Of a stretch of 53,430 nucleotides of DNA, positions 22,820-31,365 are shown piece by piece. How positions within the stretch are numbered: the stretch's first letter is position 1; the number at the start of each line of letters is the position of its first letter. The position numbers and the translations under genes were made by a program. This DNA comes from Pseudoalteromonas sp. 0303 (GTDB lineage: Bacteria > Pseudomonadota > Gammaproteobacteria > Enterobacterales > Alteromonadaceae): positions 1-53,430 of the forward strand of contig NZ_JABVXF010000029.1 in assembly GCF_013349995.1 (NCBI RefSeq), in the 5' to 3' direction. A model generated the notes under the pieces. It did no database searches and was not told the DNA's origin. It saw only the letters and a list, made by a program, of their open reading frames with translations.

Positions 22820-25147
22820 ATGGCTGATAAAAAAACTCCTGCAAAAAAATCGTCTAGTAAACCGAAGGCGACATCAAAAAAAACTACCGCTAAGCGCTCA
22901 CGCGCACCTCAAGGGCCAGCTAAAGCTAGTGTATTAAGAAAACTTTGGTCAATTTTTTGGAAGCTTTCACTTGCTGTGATTGTTGCCATGGTGCTGTATC
23001 TAATTTATTTAGATGCAAAAATTACTCGCCAATTTGAAGGCAATAAATGGCAGTTACCTGCACAAGTGTATGCTCGTGCAATGAGCTTTTATCCTGGGCA
23101 GTATTTGTCTCAGCAAGAGGTTATTTGGGAGTTAAACCGTTTAAATTATTCATCTGTAAATAAGCTAAGCCGTACAGGCCAGTATGTTAAATCAGCTAAC
23201 AGTATTAAAGTGTACCGCCGTGAATTTGAATTTTATGATGGCCTTGAAGATTCACAAGTGATTGAGCTGCGTTTTTCAGGGCAGAAATTAGCAACTATCA
23301 AAGATAAATTTGGTCGTCGTTTAAACAGCGCTCGATTAGAGCCAGTTCAAATAGCTCGCATTGGTAATGATTCAAAACAAGACCGGGAGTTTGTGGCGCT
23401 AGATAAATTTCCGCCGATGCTAAAAGACACTTTACTGGTAGTTGAAGATCGTAATTTCTATCAACACCATGGCGTGTCTGTGTGGTCGATTATGCGTGCT
23501 TTATACAGCAATATCAAAGCCGGGCGAACAGTGCAAGGGGGCAGTACCTTAACCCAGCAATTAGCAAAGAATATATACCTTACCCGTGAGCGTTCACTGG
23601 TGCGTAAGTTTAATGAAGCGCTTATCGCTCTGATATTAGATTACCGCTACAGCAAAGATGACATTTTAGAAGCTTACCTCAATGAAGTGTATTTAGGTCA
23701 GTCTTACAATCAAGGCGTTCACGGTATGGGTCTTGCCGCTGAGTTTTATTTTTCAAAGCCTGTGGATGAGCTTGAATACGACCAAATTGCGCTTTTAGTG
23801 GCTATGGTGAAAGGTCCATCGTATTACAACCCACGTCGTTATAGTGAGCGCGCAATGGAGCGCCGCGATCTAGTACTGCGCTTAATGGTTGAAAATAAAT
23901 TGATTGATACCCGTGAATATCGTGCGGCATTAAAGCGTCCAATTGATATTGCACCAATGAAAGACAGTCTGCAAAAGTCGTATCCGGGTTACTTAGAATT
24001 AGTTAATCGAGAATTAAAGCGCCTGCTACCAGATCAGCAAGTGTTAGATGCCGGGGTGCGTGTATTCACCTATTTTGACTTGCAAAAACAAACGGCCATG
24101 GAAGAGTCGGTTGAGGCAAGTCTACCTTATCTAGAAAGACGCCCTAAAACAGAAGAACTTGAGGCAGCGATGATCTCAGTTAACGTTGAAAAGGGTGGGG
24201 TGTCGGCGTTGGTTGCAGGCCGTGACGTACGTTATTTTGGTTTTAACCGTGTGCTTGATACCAAACGTAATATAGGCTCACTCGTTAAGCCTGCCGTTTA
24301 TTTAACGGCATTTGAAAGTGGTCAATTTAATGTTGCCACATTGGTGGATGACTCACCGCTGCAAGTGACTAATGAGCAGGGGAAAGTATGGCAACCAGAG
24401 AACTTCGACAAGCAGTTCCGCGGCCCTATGCCACTATATAAAGCATTTAGTAACAGTATAAATATTCCTGCGGTTAATACGGGCCTTGATGTCGGTGTAG
24501 ATAAAGTAGCTGATACCTTAAAGCGTTTAGGTTTAGAAGGGCGTATTGATCAATATCCATCATTGTTATTAGGCGCTCTTGAGCTTTCAAGCTTTGAAGT
24601 AGCACAGCTTTATACAACCCTTGCTGCTGATGGTCAGTACCGCGAGTTAACGTCTATTTCAGCACTGACTGACTCAGTAGGTAAGGTGCTTTATAAACAT
24701 GATGTCACCTCACAAAAGCGTTTTGATGATGCATCAACCTACATGACTAAATACGCAATGAAGCGCGTGACTAAGGATGGCACGGCTAAACGCCTAAATG
24801 CACATTTCCCATCAATTCAGCTAGCTGGTAAAACAGGCACCAGTAATGACTTACGCGATAGTTGGTTTGCAGGTTTTGACCAAAACACCGTGACTGTTGC
24901 ATGGATTGGTCGCGACGATAACAAGAGCACAGGTTTAACAGGCAGTGTTGGCGCACTAGAAGCTTACATTCGTTACCTTAAGCCACTCAACCCTGAAGCC
25001 ATAGCGGATACTCGCCCTGCTTCTATTCGTTGGGCCTTTATTAACGAAGAGACTGGTCTGCAAGCGCCTCCTGGTTGCGGTAAAGTGGTGCAGCTACCCA
25101 TTCGTGCCAGCGAGTTTGAACCCAGACCAACTTGCGTTAGAGATTAA
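22820..25147 (+). CDS. mrcB: Bifunctional penicillin-binding protein 1B
   Basis: Class A penicillin-binding protein that polymerises glycan strands and cross-links peptides. A Lys/Ser/Ala-rich cytoplasmic tail of about 45 residues precedes one membrane helix (LAVIVAMVLYLIYL). A UB2H-like region follows, then a GT51 domain with EDRNFYQHHG (catalytic Glu near 208) and GGSTLTQQLAKN. The transpeptidase domain has Ser487 in SLVKP, SNSINIP, and Lys671 in KTGTSND. Length 775 aa fits PBP1b rather than PBP1a. A terminator separates it from hemL. The ribosome-binding site is weak. Confidence 0.95.
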   Translation: MADKKTPAKKSSSKPKATSKKTTAKRSRAPQGPAKASVLRKLWSIFWKLSLAVIVAMVLYLIYLDAKITRQFEGNKWQLPAQVYARAMSFYPGQYLSQQEVIWELNRLNYSSVNKLSRTGQYVKSANSIKVYRREFEFYDGLEDSQVIELRFSGQKLATIKDKFGRRLNSARLEPVQIARIGNDSKQDREFVALDKFPPMLKDTLLVVEDRNFYQHHGVSVWSIMRALYSNIKAGRTVQGGSTLTQQLAKNIYLTRERSLVRKFNEALIALILDYRYSKDDILEAYLNEVYLGQSYNQGVHGMGLAAEFYFSKPVDELEYDQIALLVAMVKGPSYYNPRRYSERAMERRDLVLRLMVENKLIDTREYRAALKRPIDIAPMKDSLQKSYPGYLELVNRELKRLLPDQQVLDAGVRVFTYFDLQKQTAMEESVEASLPYLERRPKTEELEAAMISVNVEKGGVSALVAGRDVRYFGFNRVLDTKRNIGSLVKPAVYLTAFESGQFNVATLVDDSPLQVTNEQGKVWQPENFDKQFRGPMPLYKAFSNSINIPAVNTGLDVGVDKVADTLKRLGLEGRIDQYPSLLLGALELSSFEVAQLYTTLAADGQYRELTSISALTDSVGKVLYKHDVTSQKRFDDASTYMTKYAMKRVTKDGTAKRLNAHFPSIQLAGKTGTSNDLRDSWFAGFDQNTVTVAWIGRDDNKSTGLTGSVGALEAYIRYLKPLNPEAIADTRPASIRWAFINEETGLQAPPGCGKVVQLPIRASEFEPRPTCVRD

Positions 25148-25194
25148 CAATACTAACTCGCATTAATACTTAAATAAACGAATTGGCAAAGAAT

Positions 25195-25232
25195 AAAAAA
25201 AGCCCCAGCATTGAAAAATGCTGGGGCTTTTT
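25195..25232. terminator. Bidirectional terminator between mrcB and hemL
   Basis: AAAAAAGCCCCAGCATT pairs perfectly with AATGCTGGGGCTTTTT around a short A-rich loop. It serves convergent mrcB (plus) and hemL (minus). Confidence 0.95.
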
Positions 25233-25252
25233 ATTAACTTGCTTTACGCTTA

Positions 25253-26533
25253 TTAAAGCTTCGCGAATGCGCGCTCTGCGGCGGCAATGGTGTCGTTGAT
25301 CTCTTTCTCAGAGTGTTCAGCGCACACAAAGCCTGCTTCAAACGCCGAAGGAGCTAGGTAAACACCTTCTTCTAGCATTAAGTGGAAGAACTTTTTGAAG
25401 CGCTCTAAATCACACTCAGTCGCTTGTTGGTAGCTAGTTACTTTTTCTTTATCAGTAAAGAAGAAACCGTACATACCACCTGCGTAGTTTGTTGTAAGTG
25501 CAATGCCTGCTTTTTTCGCTGCTGCTTCAAAGCCTTCACAAATTGCTTTGCTCTTTGCTTCAAGCTCATCGTGCAGGCCTTCAGCACTTAATAGCTCTAA
25601 AGATTTTAAGCCGGCTGCCATGGCAATTGGGTTACCTGATAATGTACCTGCTTGATAAACTGGGCCAACAGGTGCGATGTAATCCATGATTTCTTTCTTA
25701 CCACCAAAAGCACCTACTGGCATACCGCCACCGATCACTTTACCTAAACAAGTTAGGTCTGGTTTGATGTTGTAGTAAGCTTGTGCGCCGCCTAAAGCAA
25801 CACGGAAACCTGTCATTACTTCATCAAAAATAAGTACAGATTTGTATTCATCACACACCTCACGTAAACCTTCTAAGAAGCCAGGTACAGGTGGAATACA
25901 GTTCATGTTGCCAGCAACTGGCTCAACGATGATACAAGCGATTTCGTCAGCGTATTTTGCGAAAATTGCTTTTACTTCATCAAGGTTGTTAAACGACACA
26001 GTTAAGGTGTGCTTAGCAAAGTCTTCAGGAATACCCGGTGAGTTTGGTACACCCATAGTCAGTGCGCCTGAGCCAGCTTTTACTAGTAGTGAGTCTGCAT
26101 GACCGTGGTAACAGCCTTCAAACTTTAAGATTTTGTCACGGCCAGTGAAACCACGTGCTAAGCGAATTGCACTCATTGTTGCCTCAGTACCTGAGCTTAC
26201 CATACGTACTTTTTCGATTGATGGTACTAGCTCTTTTACTTTTTCGGCCATTAAGATTTCAGTTTCGGTTGGTGCACCATAACTTAAGCCATTTTCTACG
26301 GCTTCTAATACCGCTTGCTTAATAGCTGGGTGGTTGTGACCCATGATCATTGGTCCCCATGAACCAACGTAATCGATATAACGGTTACCATCAGCATCAA
26401 AGGTAAAAGGGCCTTCAGCTTTAGTGATGAATAAAGGAGTACCGCCAACGCCATTGAAGGCACGAACTGGTGAGTTAACACCGCCTGGGATTGATTCTTG
26501 CGCGCGATTAAAAAGATCTTGGCTAATTGTCAT
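25253..26533 (-). CDS. hemL: Glutamate-1-semialdehyde 2,1-aminomutase
   Basis: PLP enzyme of the C5 pathway that forms 5-aminolevulinate for tetrapyrrole synthesis. VNSPVRAFNGVGGTPLF opens it. SSGTEATMSAIRLARG, KFEGCYHGHADSLL and FDEVMTGFRVA are conserved, and the PLP Lys265 is in LGKVIGGGMPVGAFGG. Length 426 aa is exact for the family. Its product feeds both heme and, indirectly, corrinoids, but this strain's B12 genes look like salvage only. It lies 71 bases after pyrB on the same strand, with a hairpin between them. Confidence 0.97.
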   Translation of the reverse strand: MTISQDLFNRAQESIPGGVNSPVRAFNGVGGTPLFITKAEGPFTFDADGNRYIDYVGSWGPMIMGHNHPAIKQAVLEAVENGLSYGAPTETEILMAEKVKELVPSIEKVRMVSSGTEATMSAIRLARGFTGRDKILKFEGCYHGHADSLLVKAGSGALTMGVPNSPGIPEDFAKHTLTVSFNNLDEVKAIFAKYADEIACIIVEPVAGNMNCIPPVPGFLEGLREVCDEYKSVLIFDEVMTGFRVALGGAQAYYNIKPDLTCLGKVIGGGMPVGAFGGKKEIMDYIAPVGPVYQAGTLSGNPIAMAAGLKSLELLSAEGLHDELEAKSKAICEGFEAAAKKAGIALTTNYAGGMYGFFFTDKEKVTSYQQATECDLERFKKFFHLMLEEGVYLAPSAFEAGFVCAEHSEKEINDTIAAAERAFAKL

Positions 26534-26577
26534 GAATAGTCCTATTGGGTTGTCACGTTAAATGAGTTGGTTTGCAA

Positions 26578-26592
26578 GGGCTCAAAGAGCCC
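26578..26592 (-). terminator. Weak hairpin between pyrB and hemL
   Basis: GGGCTC and GAGCCC form a perfect 6-bp stem with a 3-base loop just after pyrB on the minus strand. The T run is poor, so it may only attenuate read-through into hemL. Confidence 0.45.
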
Positions 26593-26604
26593 AAACGAAG
26601 TAGC

Positions 26605-27621
26605 TTAGCTATTACGTTTACGGCTAAACCAAGGCACGTCGACTTCATATTGCTCAACTTTGTCGGCAACATCTAAGGTTAGAGCAAACAACGCCATGCG
26701 AATTAACACGCCATTTTGTACTTGGCGGAAAATTGCTAGGTTGTCGTTGCTATTTAAATCGTTATCTAGCTCGTTTGCTTCTAAACGGCTATCACGAGGC
26801 AGTGGGTGCATCAGTACTGAGTTAGGCTTACAGTGTGCGTTGTAAATTGCCTGACTGATACGGAAACCACCACGGTATTTGTTAGCTTCTTCTTGTGAAG
26901 GGAAGCGCTCTTCTTGGATACGGGTTTGATAAACAATATCTGCGGCCAAGTTGCCTTCCATTTTATCTACTACTTGAATTTTATGACCCGCGTTATCAAC
27001 AGCATCTAAAATGTAGTCTGGCATTTGTAAGCCATCAGGTGCCACCATAGAGAATTTAACGTCTTTATAATGACAAAGTAATTTAGATAAAGAGTGCACG
27101 GTACGGCCGTATTTTAAATCACCTACTAGGGCAATGTGCATACCGTCGATGCTTTGGTTGAAACGACCTAGCTCACGTTCAATCGTTAGTAAGTCTAGTA
27201 AGGCTTGTGTTGGGTGCTCATTCGGGCCGTCACCGCCATTAATCACTGGCACGTCACACCCGGTGGCAAATTCAGCAACAGAGCCTGCGTCAGGGTGGCG
27301 CATTGCGACTGCATCTGCATACGCTGAGATCACGCGTGCGGTATCATACAAAGATTCACCTTTTGCAAGTGCTGAGCTTTGCATGCCCGTTGTTTCACGA
27401 ACCAAACCACCTAGTAAGTTAAATGCTGTACCAAAACTTACGCGAGTACGCGTGCTTGGTTCAAAGAACAAGTTTGCTAAAATAGCACCTTCTAAAACAT
27501 TGGTGCGCTTTTGCTTTTTAGCATAAGGCTCCATTTTCTTAGCAACTGCAAAAATACGTTCAATACAATCTCGATCAAGCTGATTGACCGACAGGATATT
27601 TTCACCTTGGAAACTTAGCAT
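26605..27621 (-). CDS. pyrB: Aspartate carbamoyltransferase catalytic subunit
   Basis: Forms N-carbamoyl-aspartate from carbamoyl phosphate and aspartate in pyrimidine synthesis. The phosphate-binding motif FFEPSTRTRVSF, then NGGDGPNEHPTQALLDL, VGDLKYGRTVHSL and HPLPRDSRLE, are all present in order. At 338 aa it is longer than the E. coli chain (about 310), with an added C-terminal stretch ending FSRKRNS. No pyrI is adjacent on either side, so it may lack the E. coli-type regulatory chain. I see no UMP attenuator leader. Confidence 0.94.
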   Translation of the reverse strand: MLSFQGENILSVNQLDRDCIERIFAVAKKMEPYAKKQKRTNVLEGAILANLFFEPSTRTRVSFGTAFNLLGGLVRETTGMQSSALAKGESLYDTARVISAYADAVAMRHPDAGSVAEFATGCDVPVINGGDGPNEHPTQALLDLLTIERELGRFNQSIDGMHIALVGDLKYGRTVHSLSKLLCHYKDVKFSMVAPDGLQMPDYILDAVDNAGHKIQVVDKMEGNLAADIVYQTRIQEERFPSQEEANKYRGGFRISQAIYNAHCKPNSVLMHPLPRDSRLEANELDNDLNSNDNLAIFRQVQNGVLIRMALFALTLDVADKVEQYEVDVPWFSRKRNS

Positions 27622-27725
27622 GGGGTTTGTTCCTAATCACATTTATAGGGCGCTGGCACTCGGTATGGGAGGCCGCATAAATTTGCGCAGTACTATAGCA
27701 AATTTTTAGCGTTCACAGCAGCAAA

Positions 27726-28160
27726 TTATAAGTTAGGTTTAATAATTGCCAGTGCCACTATAGCTAAAAGGATGAGTACCGGAACTTCATTAAAAATACG
27801 GTAAAAGCGATCGCTACGTGTATTGCGATCATGCTTAAAGTCAGCCAGTAATTTAAAGCAATAGCCGTGGTAGATATAGAGAATAATCACTAACACCAGT
27901 TTGTAGTGCAGCCACATGCTGTATCTAAACCAGTCTCGACCATATTCAAAAATGGTCAGTACCCCAAACACCAATGTTAAAACAGCAAACGGTGTCACAA
28001 AAAACAGTAAGCGGCGTTCCATTACTTTCAGCATTGAGTTACAGGCTTTTTCTTCACTCATTGCGTGGTAAACAAAAAGACGTGGCAGGTAAAAAATACC
28101 GGCAAACCAAGCAATCATAAAAAATACGTGGAAGGTTTTATAAACTAATAGCGCAGTCAT
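27726..28160 (-). CDS. hemJ: Protoporphyrinogen oxidase HemJ
   Basis: A 144-aa, four-helix membrane protein of the HemJ family, which oxidises protoporphyrinogen IX late in heme synthesis. The opening YKTFHVFFMIAWFAGIFYLP carries the conserved His, and RLFVYH, the WLHYKLVLVIILYIYHG helix with its Lys and His, and the Arg-rich RIFNEVPVL follow. Close to hemL but with pyrB between, so a shared operon is not shown. The CLC gene lies 20 bases beyond its start on the same strand. Confidence 0.88.
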   Translation of the reverse strand: MTALLVYKTFHVFFMIAWFAGIFYLPRLFVYHAMSEEKACNSMLKVMERRLLFFVTPFAVLTLVFGVLTIFEYGRDWFRYSMWLHYKLVLVIILYIYHGYCFKLLADFKHDRNTRSDRFYRIFNEVPVLILLAIVALAIIKPNL

Positions 28161-28180
28161 TTAAGCATCCATTTTAATTG

Positions 28181-29863
28181 TTATAACAAACTGTTGCGTA
28201 TGGTAAGGATATGTCTGATTTGGTCCCAACGCAAAAGGCCCATAATCTGTTGGTTATCAAGCAGGTTGTAAATATATACCGCACCGCTGCGTTTATCTTT
28301 TAATAAGTCAAAAGCATCGGCTAATGTTGCTTGGCTACTAAGGCCGGCAAGGCTGACATATTTGATGTTACTTTCTTGGTCAGATATCAGGCTTAAATCA
28401 TACTCAGCAAGACGATAGCCATTCTCTTCATCATGAACAATCAGCGGAGTTTGGCTATCAAGGGCATCGAGCGACTCTTTAATTTGTTGTTTGTCGTCAC
28501 TGTAAAGCAGCTTGAACTGCTCATCCATTTCATCCATCACCCCCACTTTTTGTAATGCTTCGGTAGCTGGCGATATTTGATACTCAAGCCCTTGGAAATC
28601 AAGTTGTTGCATGAAAATAGAGCGGTTACCAAAAAACTGCAACGCCGTGACATAAGCCGTTGAGATCACCAACATGGCTGGCACAATAATCTCAGGACTT
28701 GAAGTTAACTCCATAACCGTAGTGAGAGCTGCCAGTGGTGCGTGTAATGTTGCTGCCAATAATCCTGCCATGCCAAGCATGCTATAGGTACCTGTGATAT
28801 CAACACCCGGACTAATAAACTGCGCGAAAAAGGCCATCAAGGTGCCCATTAATACCCCAAGTCCAATAACAGGGCCGATGATCCCACCTGGAATACCTAA
28901 ACCAATGGCAAATAAAGTGGCGAGTAATTTGGCAATCAAAATGGTTGTTAAAAACTGCACATCATCTGGTGATTCAATAGCAATAGTGATAGCACTCATA
29001 CCTGAGCCCATTGCATGAGGAACCATATAAGCAATTAAACCAGCTATTAATCCTGCTAGTAATAGACGAGGGAACATACTTAGTGGTTTGAAGGTACGGA
29101 TTATAAGCATCAAGTTTTGGTTAAATGCATAAGCAACAGCGCCAAGTGCCATACCAAAAATAATTAAAAATGGGTAATGCCAACCACTCAATGGGTTCAT
29201 GGTAATAAGTGCAAGCTCTGAAGCGTCACCAAATACAAATTGAGTGGCTAATGCGCCGGTAACCGCTGCGAGCATAATGGGCACGAAAATATGCACTTTA
29301 TACTCCCTCAATACCACCTCCATGACAAAGATAACGGCTGCCAGTGGGGTGTTAAATGAGGCAGCAATACCGGCTGCAACACCACAACCGGTGAGGGTAC
29401 GCATTGCATTGTGTGGTAGATGTAATTTATCGGCCAGTAAACTGGCACCCGTTGCACCCATATGAACAGAGGGGCCTTCTCGACCGACCGAAAAACCACT
29501 AATAAGGGCTAAAGCACCACCGACAAATTGGTTTACTGTGTTGTAAAGCGGCATATGGCCATAATGTTTTTTAATACGGTGAATTACAAATGGAATGCCA
29601 AGACGATAATGCTTAAAGCCTGTTAGGGCGGCGAATAAGGCAATTAACAAGGCTGCACCAACTGGCAGTATCATCCGCTCATAGGTTGGTAAAGTGGTGA
29701 AGTCATCAGGCTTATCTAAAAATAAGCTTTGAAAAAACATGATTGTGAGGCGAAAAAGTATGATCAACACTGCCGCAATTAACCCTGCACTTACACCAAG
29801 TAAGCACAATTGCACAGATGTCTTAGGCTTTGCTAGGCGACGTCTTAGTCTCTCAAGCCACAT
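28181..29863 (-). CDS. CLC family chloride channel or transporter
   Basis: A 560-aa membrane protein with the CLC fold: RLGIP at 87-91, GREGP at 127-131 with the gating Glu129, and GIPGGIIGP further on. The last 150 residues form a cytoplasmic region with a degenerate CBS-like half (VSLAGLSSQATLADAFDLL, VYIYNLLDNQQIMGLLR). E. coli ClcA has two adjacent glutamates at the start of the next helix; here they read Glu182-Val183. The second, the internal proton glutamate, is therefore missing, which is typical of channels. The GSGIP motif is also changed. The alignment is by eye. Confidence 0.9.
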   Translation of the reverse strand: MWLERLRRRLAKPKTSVQLCLLGVSAGLIAAVLIILFRLTIMFFQSLFLDKPDDFTTLPTYERMILPVGAALLIALFAALTGFKHYRLGIPFVIHRIKKHYGHMPLYNTVNQFVGGALALISGFSVGREGPSVHMGATGASLLADKLHLPHNAMRTLTGCGVAAGIAASFNTPLAAVIFVMEVVLREYKVHIFVPIMLAAVTGALATQFVFGDASELALITMNPLSGWHYPFLIIFGMALGAVAYAFNQNLMLIIRTFKPLSMFPRLLLAGLIAGLIAYMVPHAMGSGMSAITIAIESPDDVQFLTTILIAKLLATLFAIGLGIPGGIIGPVIGLGVLMGTLMAFFAQFISPGVDITGTYSMLGMAGLLAATLHAPLAALTTVMELTSSPEIIVPAMLVISTAYVTALQFFGNRSIFMQQLDFQGLEYQISPATEALQKVGVMDEMDEQFKLLYSDDKQQIKESLDALDSQTPLIVHDEENGYRLAEYDLSLISDQESNIKYVSLAGLSSQATLADAFDLLKDKRSGAVYIYNLLDNQQIMGLLRWDQIRHILTIRNSLL

Positions 29864-29962
29864 GCATATTTCCTCACAGCACTTTTGAGCCGCAGTTTAG
29901 CAAATCAAATTAACTAAGTCGTTGGGATTTTATAATTTTATCTGCATTTTGGGTAAATCTAG

Positions 29963-31294
29963 CTAATCTTTGCTGTCATTATCAATTTGCTGTGTTAATT
30001 CAGGCAAGCGAGCTGAAATGGCTTTGGCTATTTCATCTACCAGAGGGGCATGTTTTTTATGAATAACCGTGTTGATAGCCATCTGTCTTAAAACAACCAC
30101 AGAAAAGTCTTTTTTAAAGGTATTAATATCATTATTGAGCGCAGGGTAGATGGCGTAATCGACACGTCCTTTTTTTAGCATAGTAAGCGTATGACTTAAG
30201 TCTTCGTTGTGCATTATCTCAGCTTTTATATCAAATTCGTTAAGGATTTCGACATCACCAATCGAACTTATAATTCGGTTGTTTGGATCGTATAAGTTAT
30301 CCCGATCACATGGCAGCGATTTTCGACATAGGAGCACTAAGTTAATAATGCCAAGGTTTGGTTCTACGACAATGATATTCTCGAATTTTTTTAGGTTGCT
30401 TTTTGAACGCACGATATCGCCATCGACAATCCCTGCATTAAGTAATAACACACCTCTTCGAGCTGGTGTTGGTTGCATTTGAGCCTTGATATTTAAATCA
30501 TTATAGACATCACTCATAAACGCTTTAAATGGCGCTATACGGGGAATATCTATATAGGTTAATAACACCTTTTTTGGCCGAGAGTAATTTGTCTCAGATG
30601 ACTTTGTACTGGCAAATAAATCATTGAGTAAGGCTATTTTAGCCTGGTTTTCAGCATCATTTCGTATGCCAATCACTAATGGGGAGTCGGTAAACTGAGT
30701 CACTATTTTCGGCTCAGGAAAGTTTTGCTGCTCAGCAAAGTAATTGAGTACTTTTGGCGCAGTAATCGCAAAATTAATCTGCCCAGTTTGCATTAAGTGG
30801 AATAGCTCTTCATCGTTTGCTGTTTGCACTATGTTGCCTGCATAGGATTGAATTACTTGTTCGACCACACCCGGATAAATATAAGGCTCAACAACGCCGA
30901 CTTTGTGCTCATTAAAAAGCTGTTCAAGATTTTCAAAATCTTGTGGATTAGACTGAGTGGTAATGACAGCTAATTGAGAATTTAAAATAGTGGGCGAAGC
31001 AATAAAACCAGGCACAATTTCAGGTAGCCACGCAGGGTAATAGCCTAGGTAGCCGCTTAACCGGGCTTTTTTTATTGCATCTTGCCAAGGTGAATACTCA
31101 ACTTCGAGGTTTATCGATTTTTTGGCAAGCGTGTCTCTTAATAGTGCAATAGCATCACCGCCATTTGCCATTGTACTACTTGCATATGGTGGGGCTTCTA
31201 AAGAGGTGATTTTCCATGTTTCTTGGTACGCTGTATTGGCTACTGCGAACGAGCTGAAAACAAGTACCATAAAAGAAAAAAAACGTGCGCACAT
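29963..31294 (-). CDS. Periplasmic protein with two solute-binding (SBP_bac_3-like) domains
   Basis: A 443-aa exported protein. An N-terminal signal peptide (cleavage after VAN near residue 20) precedes two tandem type-II binding lobes. The first, residues 25-230, shows WKITSLEAPPYAS, IALLRDTLAKKSINLEVEYSPW and GYYPAWLPE, typical of amino-acid binding proteins. The second, from about 245, starts KVLLTYIDIPRIAPFKAF and includes MQPTPARRGVLLLNAGIVDGDI. No permease is adjacent. The neighbour on the same strand is a membrane diguanylate cyclase, so a sensory role is possible. The substrate is unknown. Confidence 0.7.
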   Translation of the reverse strand: MCARFFSFMVLVFSSFAVANTAYQETWKITSLEAPPYASSTMANGGDAIALLRDTLAKKSINLEVEYSPWQDAIKKARLSGYLGYYPAWLPEIVPGFIASPTILNSQLAVITTQSNPQDFENLEQLFNEHKVGVVEPYIYPGVVEQVIQSYAGNIVQTANDEELFHLMQTGQINFAITAPKVLNYFAEQQNFPEPKIVTQFTDSPLVIGIRNDAENQAKIALLNDLFASTKSSETNYSRPKKVLLTYIDIPRIAPFKAFMSDVYNDLNIKAQMQPTPARRGVLLLNAGIVDGDIVRSKSNLKKFENIIVVEPNLGIINLVLLCRKSLPCDRDNLYDPNNRIISSIGDVEILNEFDIKAEIMHNEDLSHTLTMLKKGRVDYAIYPALNNDINTFKKDFSVVVLRQMAINTVIHKKHAPLVDEIAKAISARLPELTQQIDNDSKD

Positions 31295-31365
31295 GGAAAA
31301 AGAACCATTGTTAATTGTTTAATAAGTATACGTCTAAATTAGACTTTTTAGTATTAATAATTTGC

